Below are positions 8,046 to 16,075 of a stretch of DNA of 22,556 bases, one piece after another. Positions within the stretch are counted from its first letter, which is position 1. The number at the start of each line of letters is the position of its first letter. The notes under the pieces are model-generated. The model searched no databases, was not told the origin of the DNA, and saw only the letters and a program-made list of their open reading frames with translations. The stretch covers positions 1 to 22,556 of the forward strand of contig JASLRP010000361.1 in NCBI GenBank assembly GCA_030743915.1, written 5' to 3'. The translations under genes and the position numbers were made by a program. This DNA comes from SAR202 cluster bacterium (lineage in GTDB: Bacteria; Chloroflexota; Dehalococcoidia; Lucifugimonadales; UBA1123).

Positions 8046-9317
8046 ATGGCAGAGCGAAACGGGGACCAACCAGATTCGGAAATCACGCGAAAGTGGGAAA
8101 ACTCGGACATACGTGACGTGCTGTCCGAGTCCGCGAAGAACATCGGCGCGGGCAGTCCCACTGACGCGGGCCGAAGATGGAGGCTTCCCACGGAGCGAGA
8201 GGACCCCATTGTTCTGGCGGGCGGAATTCCTGACATGCCCACCGTGCCGGTTTCTGATTTCCAGGACTCCATCCTGGCCGTGCTGGCCGAGGAGACCGAA
8301 GACGCAATGAACTATGGCGGTTGGCTGGGCTTCGAGGGACTCCGCGAAGCGGTCGCCAAGCGCCAGAGCGCCATCGAAGGCATCGAAGTTACTCCAGAGC
8401 ATTTCATCCTCCACAACGGCAGTTCAGGAGCGCTGGACAACATCTGCAAGGCGTTCATCAATCCAGGCGACGTGGTGATAGTGGAACGTCCGTCATTCTC
8501 CGGCACCGTCAGATCAATGCAGGGTTACATGGCGGAGATCGTCGAAGTGGAAATCGACAAAGACGGCATATCAGTGGAGGGGGTCCGACAGGCAATCGCC
8601 GAGGCAACGGCTTCGGGCAAGACGGTCAAGTTCGTCTATACCATCGCCGATTACCACAATCCTACAGGCGCGACGATGTCTCTGGAAAGGCGCGCGGCCC
8701 TGCTGGAATTATGCGGCGAATACAACGTGCTCGTCCTCGAAGACGCTGCGTACACCGAATTGTATTTCGACGATTCTCCTCCTCCGTCGCTGTTCGCAAT
8801 GGGCGGCGGCGAAGGTGTTCTGCGGATGGGTTCTTTCAGCAAGATAATCGCCACCGGGCTACGCTCCGGTTGGGTCGAAGCGGCTCCCAGGTACACCGAA
8901 GCATTGGCCCGTGTCAGGTTCGACATGGGCAACAACCCGATGGTCCAGCGCGCGTTGACTCGGTACGTCGATTCAGGGGCGCTGGAACCCCATGTCGAGA
9001 ACATGCGCGACCTTTACAGGCAGAAATGCGACGCTCTGGCAAATTCCCTGGAGGAGTTTTGCGAGCCATACATGCGTTTCAATCGACCCGCTGGCGGCTT
9101 CTTCCTGTGGGCGGAATGTATCGGCGTCAGCGCCGCCGAGCTTACGGCAACTGCCGCTCGCGAAGGCCTGATGTTCCCGTCTGGAGCCTTCTTCTATCGA
9201 GACGGAGCAGAGGCCGATGACTCCCACGTCCGCCTGGCCTTCAGCAACGCTCCGATTGACGAGCTTCAGCAGGCAGGCCAGCGAATGCGAGACGTCTTCC
9301 AGATGATCGTGGACTGA
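8046..9317 (+). CDS. PLP-dependent aminotransferase, class I/II (2-aminoadipate aminotransferase / MocR-like type)
   Basis: A 423-residue fold-type I aminotransferase. Visible marks: MNYGGWLGFEGLREAV (about 88-103), HNGSSGALD, the Asn-Pro of YHNPTG (205-206), the cofactor-binding Asp233 in LEDAAYTELYF, the PLP lysine Lys266 in GSFSKIIATGLRSGW, and the substrate carboxylate Arg near the C terminus (HVRLAFS). The best family match I can make is LysN/2-aminoadipate and related branched or aromatic amino acid aminotransferases; the amino acid substrate is open. There is no N-terminal GntR helix-turn-helix, so it is an enzyme rather than a MocR regulator. ATG 8046 has AAGGAG 5 nt upstream and is preferred over ATG 8028. 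An intrinsic terminator follows at 9354. Confidence 0.88.
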   Translation: MAERNGDQPDSEITRKWENSDIRDVLSESAKNIGAGSPTDAGRRWRLPTEREDPIVLAGGIPDMPTVPVSDFQDSILAVLAEETEDAMNYGGWLGFEGLREAVAKRQSAIEGIEVTPEHFILHNGSSGALDNICKAFINPGDVVIVERPSFSGTVRSMQGYMAEIVEVEIDKDGISVEGVRQAIAEATASGKTVKFVYTIADYHNPTGATMSLERRAALLELCGEYNVLVLEDAAYTELYFDDSPPPSLFAMGGGEGVLRMGSFSKIIATGLRSGWVEAAPRYTEALARVRFDMGNNPMVQRALTRYVDSGALEPHVENMRDLYRQKCDALANSLEEFCEPYMRFNRPAGGFFLWAECIGVSAAELTATAAREGLMFPSGAFFYRDGAEADDSHVRLAFSNAPIDELQQAGQRMRDVFQMIVD

Positions 9318-9353
9318 CCCCTGCCGACCGAATCAACTTAGCTATGCCCCTCG

Positions 9354-9387
9354 GGAGGACGGATAACATCCGTCCTCCTTCTGTTTT
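9354..9387 (+). terminator. Rho-independent terminator after the aminotransferase gene
   Basis: An 11-bp perfect stem, GGAGGACGGAT (9354-9364) with ATCCGTCCTCC (9368-9378), loop AAC, followed by TTCTGTTTT (9379-9387). It lies 37 bp after the aminotransferase stop and separates it from the downstream hydrolase gene. Confidence 0.87.
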
Positions 9388-9469
9388 GAGCGTGATGTCT
9401 TGCAAGAATTACCGGGTTGATGGATACTCATTCCACCATCACGAACGCAACACCAAGGAGACCGTACAC

Positions 9470-10615
9470 ATGGCTACATTCACAGCAGACTCGACCGCTA
9501 TCGGCATGGAGTCCCCTGGATCGCTGGGACTGGATTCTGGGAAGCTGGACCAGATTGAGCAGTTGATGAAGTCTCACATCTCGGACGGCCACTATCCCGG
9601 AGGCCAGTTTGCCATCGCCCGAAATGGCAAACTCGCTCGGGTCACCACGTTGGGCGACACAACCATCGGAGATTCTCCCGTGCCTGCCGTTGACTCGACG
9701 TTGTGGCTGTTGTTCTCGCAGACAAAGGTTGTTGTCACATCGGCAATCTGGAAACTGGTGGACCAGGGAGTTCTGAGATTCGCCGATCAGATTTCCGACC
9801 ATGTGCAGGAGTTTTCCCGCAATGGCAAAGGCGAGATCACGGTGTTCGAGCTGCTGACTCACCAGGGAGGTTTTCCCGGCGCCACTGTCCCATCGGAAGC
9901 GTGGGCAGACCACGATCTGCTGAGGCGAGCCGTCTGCGATTTCTCGCTGGAGTGGACGCCCGGTTCGAGAGTGAACTACCACGGGACAGCCGCCCACTGG
10001 GTCGCGATGGTGTTGATCGAGGCGATCACCGGCAGGGACTATCGTGACTACGTGCGTGAAGAAATTCTGGAACCCATCGGACTGAGCGACCAGATTTTCG
10101 TCGGCGTGCCGGAAGACGCTCAGGCTCGTTGTTCAGACATTCATGCCTTCGAGGACGGCGCGATGGTCTCGACCGAGCGCAACACCCACGAGTGGCGAGC
10201 AGCCGGGGTTCCGGGGGCCGGAGGGTACGCCACCGCCCACGGGATGGCCGCCTTCTACCAGATGATTCTAGCTGGCGGTGTTTTGAACGGAACGCGGATT
10301 CTTAGTCCGCGAGTCATCCAGTTCGCGACTCGAAATCATACCGGAGACCGCGTGGACCACGGCATGGGGATGCCGATGCACCGAGGGATTGGACCTCATG
10401 TGCGGGGCTACACCCCGACGATTCGGGGTCTTGGGACCATCGGTTCGCCGTCCACTTTCGGGCATGGTGGCGCGGGGACGTCGTACTCGTGGGGCGACCC
10501 GGAGTCGGGGGTGTCCTTCACCTACATAAGCAACTGCATGGCGCCGGAGCCGTGGCACACCATCAGGCTGGACAAGATCAGCAATCTGGCTCACGCCAGC
10601 ATCATCGAGATGTAA
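9470..10615 (+). CDS. Serine beta-lactamase-fold hydrolase (class C / esterase family)
   Basis: A 381-residue protein of the class C beta-lactamase / penicillin-binding-protein-like esterase family. The nucleophile motif SxxK is Ser83-Gln-Thr-Lys86 (LLFSQTKVV), Tyr170 (VNYHG) fills the second motif, and GHGGAGTSYSW near residue 330 is the third, HxG-type, motif. ELLTHQGG is also typical. Family members are mostly esterases, D-aminopeptidases or lactone hydrolases; true antibiotic resistance should not be assumed. No signal peptide is seen, so it is probably cytoplasmic. ATG 9470 has AAGGAG 9 nt upstream; an in-frame start at 9344 lies inside the preceding terminator and is rejected. Confidence 0.87.
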   Translation: MATFTADSTAIGMESPGSLGLDSGKLDQIEQLMKSHISDGHYPGGQFAIARNGKLARVTTLGDTTIGDSPVPAVDSTLWLLFSQTKVVVTSAIWKLVDQGVLRFADQISDHVQEFSRNGKGEITVFELLTHQGGFPGATVPSEAWADHDLLRRAVCDFSLEWTPGSRVNYHGTAAHWVAMVLIEAITGRDYRDYVREEILEPIGLSDQIFVGVPEDAQARCSDIHAFEDGAMVSTERNTHEWRAAGVPGAGGYATAHGMAAFYQMILAGGVLNGTRILSPRVIQFATRNHTGDRVDHGMGMPMHRGIGPHVRGYTPTIRGLGTIGSPSTFGHGGAGTSYSWGDPESGVSFTYISNCMAPEPWHTIRLDKISNLAHASIIEM

Positions 10616-10617
10616 AC

Positions 10618-10641
10618 AGGCGCGCTTTCCATGGCGCACCT
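10618..10641. other. Imperfect hairpin between convergent genes
   Basis: AGGCGCGC (10618-10625) and GCGCACCT (10634-10641) pair with one mismatch across an 8-nt loop. It lies between the stops of two convergent genes, where a terminator is expected, but no T-run follows on either side. Confidence 0.3.
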
Positions 10642-10677
10642 GAATTCTCAAAATGCTGGTTGCCTTGGAAGATGTCG

Positions 10678-11262
10678 CTATTTTTCCGCGTAGACAATGG
10701 CAGCGAACTCACGCGAGTTGAATTTGACGGCGGCGTTCGAAGCGCTGGCCATCAGGTGAAAACTGTGTGTTCCTGGGTCGAGCGTTCGTGTGTCGGTAAT
10801 GCTGATTGGCGTCCAGCTTGCAAGGGACGCAATAGCCTGCAGGTTTTTGGGGCCGATGTTCCCGTTCGTCGAAATCCCGAACCACAAAACGCTATTTCCG
10901 CTGGAGACAGACACGATGGCCCGGGCAGTGATAACTACTTTGGACCGCTTCTTTAGCATAAGCCCGACGCTCGCCGCGCTAGTCCATTGCCCGGCCTCAA
11001 TGGTAGAGCTTTCGGGGACGGTCACAGGGAATTCCACCCTGAATGGTTTCGCGTTGTTGCCCGTAAAGCGGGTCACGCCCTGGCTCGACGGGAGTTGGCT
11101 GAGTCCGACGAAATCGTTGGGGTCGTCTCCGGCGAACAACGGGCCGACGATTCCAAATCCCATGATCGCAAACATGGCAATCGCATATATCGACACGACA
11201 CCCGTCACGAGCTTCGAAGTATGAGGTCGGCCTGATGCGTTTGGATTCGCGTGTTCGTTCAC
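10678..11262 (-). CDS. Hypothetical membrane-anchored protein with extracytoplasmic domain
   Basis: I do not recognise a family. From the GTG at 11262 (GGAG 9 nt upstream) the product is 194 residues: a short charged N terminus, one membrane segment at about residues 17-43 (LVTGVVSIYAIAMFAIMGFGIVGPLF), then about 150 residues rich in Ser, Thr and Val with alternating strand-like patterns, suggesting an exported beta-sandwich. The frame stays open to a TTG at 11331, but that start has no ribosome binding site. It is divergent from the P-loop gene and converges on the hydrolase gene. An N-terminal anchor with the beta domain outside is inferred. Confidence 0.6.
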   Translation of the reverse strand: MNEHANPNASGRPHTSKLVTGVVSIYAIAMFAIMGFGIVGPLFAGDDPNDFVGLSQLPSSQGVTRFTGNNAKPFRVEFPVTVPESSTIEAGQWTSAASVGLMLKKRSKVVITARAIVSVSSGNSVLWFGISTNGNIGPKNLQAIASLASWTPISITDTRTLDPGTHSFHLMASASNAAVKFNSREFAAIVYAEK

Positions 11263-11365
11263 TCGCGCTCGCTCCAATGGATTCTGAAGCCATCCTAAAA
11301 CCGCGGTTGAATCTCGGCGCCCCTGACGCAAAACGCTACCGAGTGCGGTCCAAAAAGGTTAATAT

Positions 11366-11393
11366 TTGACGATCGTTCCCACTATTTTACAAT
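11366..11393 (+). promoter_or_regulatory. Sigma70-type promoter of the P-loop NTPase gene
   Basis: -35 TTGACG (11366-11371), 16-nt spacer, -10 TACAAT (11388-11393). Transcription would start near 11400, leaving about 20 nt with a GAGGGG before ATG 11421. Confidence 0.72.
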
Positions 11394-11420
11394 GCCACAA
11401 TGTTCGAGGGGCAACCGCCA

Positions 11421-12098
11421 ATGTTTGAAGTTGATGAACTCCTGGCACAGCAGGCGTCAGACAGGATCGCATCAAGGAGAGGAATCTATTGGGTAATAGG
11501 TGGGTCGTGCTCAGGGAAGACGTCGGTGTGCTCAGAGATCGCCGCGAATACTGACACTTCGGTCTACGACATGGATGAGAACATATATGGGCGTTACCGA
11601 GACAGATACTCGCCTTCACGACATCCGGCGAGTTCGGCGTGGTTCAGGCGCGCCGATGCGCTCCATTGGGCGCTCTCCCTGTCGTGGGAAGACTTCAATA
11701 ATCTGAACAAAGCGACAAATGCCGAATTCCTTGATCTGTTCTCACAGGATATTCTTGAGATGACAAGTGATCGACCACTGATCGTTGACGGCGGGATTAC
11801 TCATCCATCGCTGCTTGCGGCGGTGGTTGACCCGCAGAAGATCGTGTGCCTGGAAATCAACGATGCTGAGAGCAGACGAATCTGGGAGACTGACAAGGCC
11901 AGATCAACTATGCGCTCCGCTGTCAAAGGTCTGCCAGATGGGAGAGCGGCCTGGGGTAAATTCCTGATGTTCAACGAACGCATCAGCGAAACGATAAATC
12001 GAGAGGCCAGGGAACAGGGAATCGTCGTCGTCAGACGGGCGGCAGGCATGTCGTTAGAAGACCTGTCAAGCGCGGTATCTCAAAGACTGGATATCTGA
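11421..12098 (+). CDS. P-loop NTPase / small-molecule-kinase-like protein
   Basis: A 225-residue protein with a clear Walker A motif, GGSCSGKTS, at residues 27-35 directly after a beta strand (IYWVI), as in shikimate-, gluconate- and chloramphenicol-kinase-like folds. SVYDMDENIYGRY follows, where such kinases bind their substrate, and RPLIVDGGITHP fits a Walker B strand; DPQKIVCLEI is a later core strand. It therefore probably binds ATP and may phosphorylate a small molecule, but the substrate cannot be named. ATG 11421 has GAGGGG 9 nt upstream and lies just after a strong promoter; ATG 11400 coincides with the predicted transcription start and is disfavoured. It stands as a single-gene unit with its own promoter and terminator hairpin. 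Confidence 0.78.
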   Translation: MFEVDELLAQQASDRIASRRGIYWVIGGSCSGKTSVCSEIAANTDTSVYDMDENIYGRYRDRYSPSRHPASSAWFRRADALHWALSLSWEDFNNLNKATNAEFLDLFSQDILEMTSDRPLIVDGGITHPSLLAAVVDPQKIVCLEINDAESRRIWETDKARSTMRSAVKGLPDGRAAWGKFLMFNERISETINREAREQGIVVVRRAAGMSLEDLSSAVSQRLDI

Positions 12099-12104
12099 TT
12101 TAAT

Positions 12105-12141
12105 CGCAGAAACCTCCTCAATCCAGGAGGAGGTTCCTGCG
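12105..12141 (+). terminator. Long hairpin, probable terminator after the P-loop NTPase gene
   Basis: CGCAG-A-AACCTCCTC (12105-12119) pairs with GAGGAGGTT-C-CTGCG (12127-12141): 14 pairs and one A-C mismatch around a 7-nt loop, starting 6 nt after the stop. The T content behind it is modest (TTACGTTACTT), so termination strength is uncertain. It could also serve the convergent acyl-CoA synthetase gene. Confidence 0.65.
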
Positions 12142-12270
12142 TTACGTTACTTGATTGTGGCATCGGCGGGGGCCTTGCAGCGTTCAGATACTTTGCGCCG
12201 TCCATTTTGGCATTGATCCTTCTGGAAGCTGTCAGAATCTGACTCACATCGCACGTATTTCGTAATCGCG

Positions 12271-13866
12271 CTAGACCACTGTCTCGCCGCGTTCTTGTTC
12301 GATAAGGACTCGACGCAGAATCTTGCCCGAGGCGTTCTTTGGCACCGCGTCGATGAACTCGACCTCCCGGATGTGCTTGAACGTCGCGACTGTGCCTGCA
12401 ACGAAGGCCATCACGTCGTCGTCGGACACCTCTGAGTCGGCAGCGCGAACGACGAAGGCTTTGGGAATCTCTCCTGACTCCTCATCAAGCTTGCCTATGA
12501 CGGCGGCGTCGGTGATTCCAGGATGCTCCAGAAGGATGCCCTCAAGCTCTGCCGGCGGGACCTGGAAGCCTTTGTACTTGATAAGCTCCTTCTTGCGGTC
12601 CAAAACATAGACGTACCGATCTGAGTCCATGCGCACGATGTCGCCTGAGTGGAGCCATTTGTCCTCGGTGAGGGTGACAGCGGTGGCCTGGTCGTTGTTG
12701 TAGTAACCCTTCTTCACCTGCGGACCTCGCAACATCAACTCTCCTATCTCGTCGACGCCCACCTCGCGGGTAGGGTCCTCCAGGTCCACGACCTTCTGCT
12801 CGGTGTCAGGCACAGCTGGGCCGATGGAACCCATGCGCTGCATCCCTGGTTCCATGAAGTCACAATTGGTCAACGGGGACGCTTCGGTCATCCCGTAGCC
12901 CTGGATAATGGTGAATCCGACTTTCTCCTGAACTCGCGTCTGGAGGTCTGCCGAAAGAGGCGCCGCGCCGATGAAACCCACTCGAAGGGCGGACAGGTCG
13001 TAATTTGCGACGCCCGGATATTGAGACAGACCCAATGCCACGGGGGGAGCCGTGAACAACATGCTGACTTTGTGATTCGACATCAGGCCGAGGAACTCCT
13101 CAATGTCGAAACGTCCCATCATGACCTGGGTCGCGCCGGCTCCGATGCAACCATTCATCAAGACCTCCAAGCCGTATATGTGGAACAGAGGCAGGTGGAC
13201 GAGAACCACATCGCTGCCGCGTATCACTCCTCCTTCGTTCCGGTCGTTGAGCTGGCTGACGTTGGAGGTCAAATTGTGATGTGTCAACATTACGCCCTTG
13301 GACAGCCCCGTTGTCCCGGAGGAGTAGGGCAGGGCCACCAGGTCTTCCATCGGATTGACCTGGGGTGTTGGCACAGCCGACGGAGCCGATTCGATCAGCC
13401 CCCAGAATGTTCCGGACTCGTTGGAGCCTGGGACGATCACGATGCGGTTGTTAACGCCCTTTGCCAGATCCTGAGCAGCGTCGGCCATATCGTTCAAAGC
13501 CTGATGCACGATGAGGACCTGCGCGCCACTGTCATTCAACTGGTGGGCGATTTCCCGCTCTCGGTATCCTGAGTTAATGGTGGTGGCGACGGCCCCGGCT
13601 TTGATGATGCCGTAGAAAGCGATGACGAACTCGACACAATTGGGGGCCAACAGGCCCACGAAATCGCCTTTGGAGATGCCCTGGGCGGCCAGGGCCGAGG
13701 CGAATCTATCGCTCAGGTCATCAAGCTCTTTGAAGGTGAACGATTTCTCTCCGTCGATTACTGCGGTCTTTCCGCCATCGCGCTGCACGGCTCGCCTGAG
13801 CATGTCCTGCAACGGGAAGGACTCGTAAGGAGCCAGGGACGCTCTCACTGGGTTCAATGTTGACAT
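12271..13866 (-). CDS. AMP-dependent acyl-CoA synthetase (4-coumarate:CoA ligase-like)
   Basis: A 531-residue ANL-superfamily ligase that activates a carboxylic acid to its acyl-adenylate and then to the CoA thioester. Marks in order: the ATP-binding loop YSSGTTGLSKG (181-191), LPLFHIYGL, the GYGMTEAS motif (323-330), LHSGDIVRMD, the hinge region DRKKELIKYKGFQVPPAELE, and the C-terminal catalytic Lys515 in NASGKILRR. Overall it resembles 4-coumarate:CoA and medium-chain acyl-CoA ligases; the acid used is not predictable. ATG 13866 has AAGGAGG 7 nt upstream. It lies 45 bp downstream of a small hypothetical gene and thiL on the same strand, likely one transcript. It probably feeds the acyl-CoA enzymes in this region. 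Confidence 0.92.
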   Translation of the reverse strand: MSTLNPVRASLAPYESFPLQDMLRRAVQRDGGKTAVIDGEKSFTFKELDDLSDRFASALAAQGISKGDFVGLLAPNCVEFVIAFYGIIKAGAVATTINSGYREREIAHQLNDSGAQVLIVHQALNDMADAAQDLAKGVNNRIVIVPGSNESGTFWGLIESAPSAVPTPQVNPMEDLVALPYSSGTTGLSKGVMLTHHNLTSNVSQLNDRNEGGVIRGSDVVLVHLPLFHIYGLEVLMNGCIGAGATQVMMGRFDIEEFLGLMSNHKVSMLFTAPPVALGLSQYPGVANYDLSALRVGFIGAAPLSADLQTRVQEKVGFTIIQGYGMTEASPLTNCDFMEPGMQRMGSIGPAVPDTEQKVVDLEDPTREVGVDEIGELMLRGPQVKKGYYNNDQATAVTLTEDKWLHSGDIVRMDSDRYVYVLDRKKELIKYKGFQVPPAELEGILLEHPGITDAAVIGKLDEESGEIPKAFVVRAADSEVSDDDVMAFVAGTVATFKHIREVEFIDAVPKNASGKILRRVLIEQERGETVV

Positions 13867-13911
13867 GGGGTCGCCTCCTTCAAGTTTCCAGAATATCGGA
13901 TGCTGATTGCC

Positions 13912-14208
13912 TCATCTGAGGTAGATGGTTATCTGAGCGTGAGGGAACTCCAACTGCAGAGTGGCATGCCGCGTGCGCTCCAATGACCGAGAGTAAGCGG
14001 CTATGTCGAACTCACCGTTGGCAAGGCGGTGGGGACACTCCTGTCGTCGCTCCTCTTCCGGGCAGAGATGAAAGTCGAGCCGGGAATCCCAAAATCCGGC
14101 GGTCTTCATCGGGAAGTACATGGACTCGGCAGCGTTACGCAAGTCTGCCATAGTCTCGCTTGCGCGATAGGGGCTGTTGGGTTCGATGTTGATAGTTACG
14201 ATTTCCAT
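13912..14208 (-). CDS. Hypothetical protein
   Basis: No family recognised. From ATG 14208 the product is 98 residues, starting MEIVTINIEPNSPYRASETM, with two cysteines (HLCPEEERRQECPH) about 10 residues apart and a strand-like C terminus (HATLQLEFPHAQITIYLR). Codon choice looks like its neighbours and the gene fits neatly between thiL (20 bp upstream) and the acyl-CoA synthetase (45 bp downstream) on the same strand, which is the main reason to accept it. There is no clear ribosome binding site at 14208. An in-frame TTG at 14256 would overlap the thiL end by 28 bp and allow translational coupling. Function unknown. Confidence 0.55.
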   Translation of the reverse strand: MEIVTINIEPNSPYRASETMADLRNAAESMYFPMKTAGFWDSRLDFHLCPEEERRQECPHRLANGEFDIAAYSRSLERTRHATLQLEFPHAQITIYLR

Positions 14209-14228
14209 TTGAGTCTGGTTCGGGAAGG

Positions 14229-15269
14229 TTACGATGTCTGTTCGAAGTGGTCCCAACCGCCCGTGCCCACAGTCATGGGGCTGTTGGACTCGTCAACGAC
14301 GGTTACTCCTGAGGGACTGGATTGTATCTCGCCAATGACAGAGATGGGCGCATCCACCTCTCTGATAGCTATTTTCATCACGTCTGGGGGGGCCGTAAAC
14401 AGAAGTTCGTAATCCTCGCCGCCTCCCAACGCCAGGCCCAGCCAGTCGTCGGGAAAGGCTGAGCGCAAAATAGCGTCCGCGGGCACGTCCGACGCTCGGA
14501 TGATGGCCCCTACGCCGCTCTCTTTGCAAAGCTTTCCCAGATCGTCCAGCAGTCCGTCGCTGATGTCCATAGCCGACTTCACCCCGGCGCGCGCCAGCGC
14601 TATGCCTTCGGCGACCCTGGGATATGGGTGATTATGGGCCAGTTTCAAGTGGTCGGCGTCCTCTTCGCTCAGGCGCCCGGACTCGGAATCGTCCAGGGCC
14701 AGCCTGAGACCTCCTCCCGAACAACCCAGAGGGCCGGTGACCGCGACCAGGTCGCCTTGAGCGGCCTTGCCTCGACGAAGAAGGGGAGTTTCATTGCCTA
14801 TCGTCATGGACTGTCCCTCCAGCGCGACTGTGACGAAGAACACCGGAGATTTCACCACGTCGCCGCCTGCGATAATCCCTCCGGCGTATTCGAGGGCGTC
14901 CATCATTCCGGCGTACATTTCCACAAGGCCTTCGACAGGCAGGTCGCCGTGAAGTCCAAGAGTGACCAGCGCGAAGGTGGGACGGCAACCCATCGCGCCG
15001 ACGTCGCTGGAGTTGGTGGCTATGGCCTTCCATCCGAGGTCACGCCATCCGATCTGGTCGGTGAGGAAATGACTGCCTTCGACCATCGTGTCGGTGGTGG
15101 CCACTGTCAATCCTGAGCCGGCAGACCAGACCGCTGCATCGTCTCCGATGCCCAGCGCGAGGCTCGACCCCTGGGCCTCAAGAGCCAACGTCAGGGCGTT
15201 GTTTCTGGACTCGATGGACTTGGCCAGACGGTCTATAAGGGCAAACTCGCCCAAGTCTGAAACTAACAT
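14229..15269 (-). CDS. thiL: Thiamine-monophosphate kinase
   Basis: A 346-residue AIR-synthase-like enzyme that phosphorylates thiamine monophosphate to thiamine diphosphate, the last step of the pathway. Marks: LGEFALIDRLAK at the N terminus, GIGDDAAVW near residue 43, the TTDTMVEGSHF strand, the Mg/ATP region DLGWKAIATNSSDVGAMGCRPTFALVTLGL, IAGGDVVKSP, and AMDISDGLLDDLGKLC. The protein is not SelD: the SelD N-terminal Cys/Sec region is missing and the ISDGL pattern is ThiL's. The frame extends to 15320, but ATG 15269 gives the family's usual start and lies 6 nt behind a TATAAT box, which points to a leaderless message. Downstream genes are close and on the same strand. Confidence 0.92.
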   Translation of the reverse strand: MLVSDLGEFALIDRLAKSIESRNNALTLALEAQGSSLALGIGDDAAVWSAGSGLTVATTDTMVEGSHFLTDQIGWRDLGWKAIATNSSDVGAMGCRPTFALVTLGLHGDLPVEGLVEMYAGMMDALEYAGGIIAGGDVVKSPVFFVTVALEGQSMTIGNETPLLRRGKAAQGDLVAVTGPLGCSGGGLRLALDDSESGRLSEEDADHLKLAHNHPYPRVAEGIALARAGVKSAMDISDGLLDDLGKLCKESGVGAIIRASDVPADAILRSAFPDDWLGLALGGGEDYELLFTAPPDVMKIAIREVDAPISVIGEIQSSPSGVTVVDESNSPMTVGTGGWDHFEQTS

Positions 15270-15275
15270 GGGCAA

Positions 15276-15304
15276 ATTATACGCACGGCCTTGCGTCGGC
15301 ACAA
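15276..15304 (-). promoter_or_regulatory. Promoter of thiL placed for leaderless transcription
   Basis: Minus strand: -35 TTGTGC (15304-15299), 17-nt spacer, perfect -10 TATAAT (15281-15276). The ATG of thiL begins at 15269, 6 nt after the -10 box, so transcription should start at or beside the A of ATG. No ribosome binding site is present. Confidence 0.75.
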
Positions 15305-15386
15305 CGTTTTGGAGTGTCAATGATGGTTCCGGCGATCCAAGGGATAATTCTCGAATTGAAAGTAATTCGGGTTGGTTTGTGTGAAG

Positions 15387-15641
15387 CTAAAGCAGGCCGA
15401 GTCGTTCAATGTCAGCTTGAGTCCATTGTGTTCCTGCCATCACGCTTCGGAGCGTTCCAATGGGAAGCGTGTCGGTGGGTCGGTGGAAGTGAATCACGGC
15501 TCGCCTGCCATCTTCATGCCTGTAAACTCTGCCAGAACCCCTGGTTCTCCGATACACAAACCCATCTCTCTCCAGGGCTCGAACGAGTTCTCGCACCGAC
15601 GTGTTGCGCAGGCGACGGATCAAGTCGGGCGGGAGCGTCAT
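15387..15641 (-). CDS. hicA: HicA-family toxin (type II toxin-antitoxin)
   Basis: An 84-residue YcfA/HicA-like protein with the dsRBD-like fold pattern: VRELVRALERDGFVYRRTRGSGRVYRHEDGRR at about residues 16-47, then the VIHFHRP strand and TLPIGTLRSVMAG helix. HicA toxins are mRNA interferases. In classical members the catalytic His follows Gly-Ser (GSH); here the site is Gly-Ser-Gly, with a His seven residues further on (YRH) and others in IHFHR, so catalysis may differ or be lost. The ATG overlaps the HicB stop by 4 bp (ATGA at 15641-15638), the usual coupled arrangement with antitoxin first. Confidence 0.82.
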   Translation of the reverse strand: MTLPPDLIRRLRNTSVRELVRALERDGFVYRRTRGSGRVYRHEDGRRAVIHFHRPTDTLPIGTLRSVMAGTQWTQADIERLGLL

Positions 15642-15871
15642 ACTGTGATTGCAACCGCGGGTGATTCAAGCACGTCGGCTTCCTTGCTCGGAATCGCTTC
15701 TCCCGACTCAATCAGATCCTCAATGTATGCTTCAGCCGCGTCCCTGAGCGCCTTGAGCGCCTCCTCTTGATTGTGCCCCCAGGCAGCGCATCCAGGCAGC
15801 GCATCGACCCAGGCGCTCCATCTCCCGTCTTCATCCTGTTCGAGTTCGGCTTTATAAACGTATGTTTTCAA
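15638..15871 (-). CDS. hicB: HicB-family antitoxin
   Basis: A 77-residue HicB-like protein starting with KTYVYKAELEQDEDGRWSAWVDALPGCAAWGHNQEEALKALRDAAEAYIEDLIESGE, the partial RNase-H fold of HicB. It ends soon after that domain with no helix-turn-helix or ribbon-helix-helix DNA-binding part, so it is the short form. I take the TTG at 15871 as start because GGGGAG lies 8 nt upstream and KTYVYK is the natural N terminus; the frame is open to 15898 without a better signal. It binds and neutralises the HicA toxin encoded by the overlapping next gene. Confidence 0.83.
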   Translation of the reverse strand: MKTYVYKAELEQDEDGRWSAWVDALPGCAAWGHNQEEALKALRDAAEAYIEDLIESGEAIPSKEADVLESPAVAITV

Positions 15872-15929
15872 AGTGGTTTCTCCCCTGCATCCGATCATTC
15901 ATCCAGTGTTCTACGTCGGATGTAATGAT

Positions 15930-15937
15930 CGTTAACG
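15930..15937. promoter_or_regulatory. Palindrome upstream of hicBA, possible operator
   Basis: CGTTAACG is an 8-bp perfect palindrome 58 nt upstream of the hicB start, inside the 273-bp spacer between hicB and the divergent enoyl-CoA hydratase gene. TA operons are commonly self-regulated through such sites, but this HicB lacks an obvious DNA-binding domain, so the role is doubtful. Confidence 0.25.
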
Positions 15938-16075
15938 CATGTCAGTGCCTATTGTGATGCTGCCCGGCTTGTAGTGGTATTGTTCGGTTGATCAAATATG
16001 CGAACATACGATTTAATTCTGCGATAAGCGTAGCATACAAACGGGAAATGGATAGCGCTGAACGAGCACGGCCGA

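Noticed and set aside
12147..12401. Minus-strand frame whose last part (GTG near 12256) encodes a small Cys-containing peptide (YVRCE...SERCK)
   Set aside because: The first half overlaps the acyl-CoA synthetase end in another frame and the cysteine spacing does not make a clear zinc ribbon; no ribosome binding site.
12649..13572. Plus-strand open frame of 307 codons opposite the acyl-CoA synthetase
   Set aside because: The minus strand carries all ANL-ligase motifs in order; this frame matches nothing.
14229..15269. Possibility that the AIR-synthase-like gene is selD, part of a local selenium cluster
   Set aside because: Its N terminus and internal motifs are those of ThiL, and the SelD catalytic Cys/Sec-containing loop is absent.
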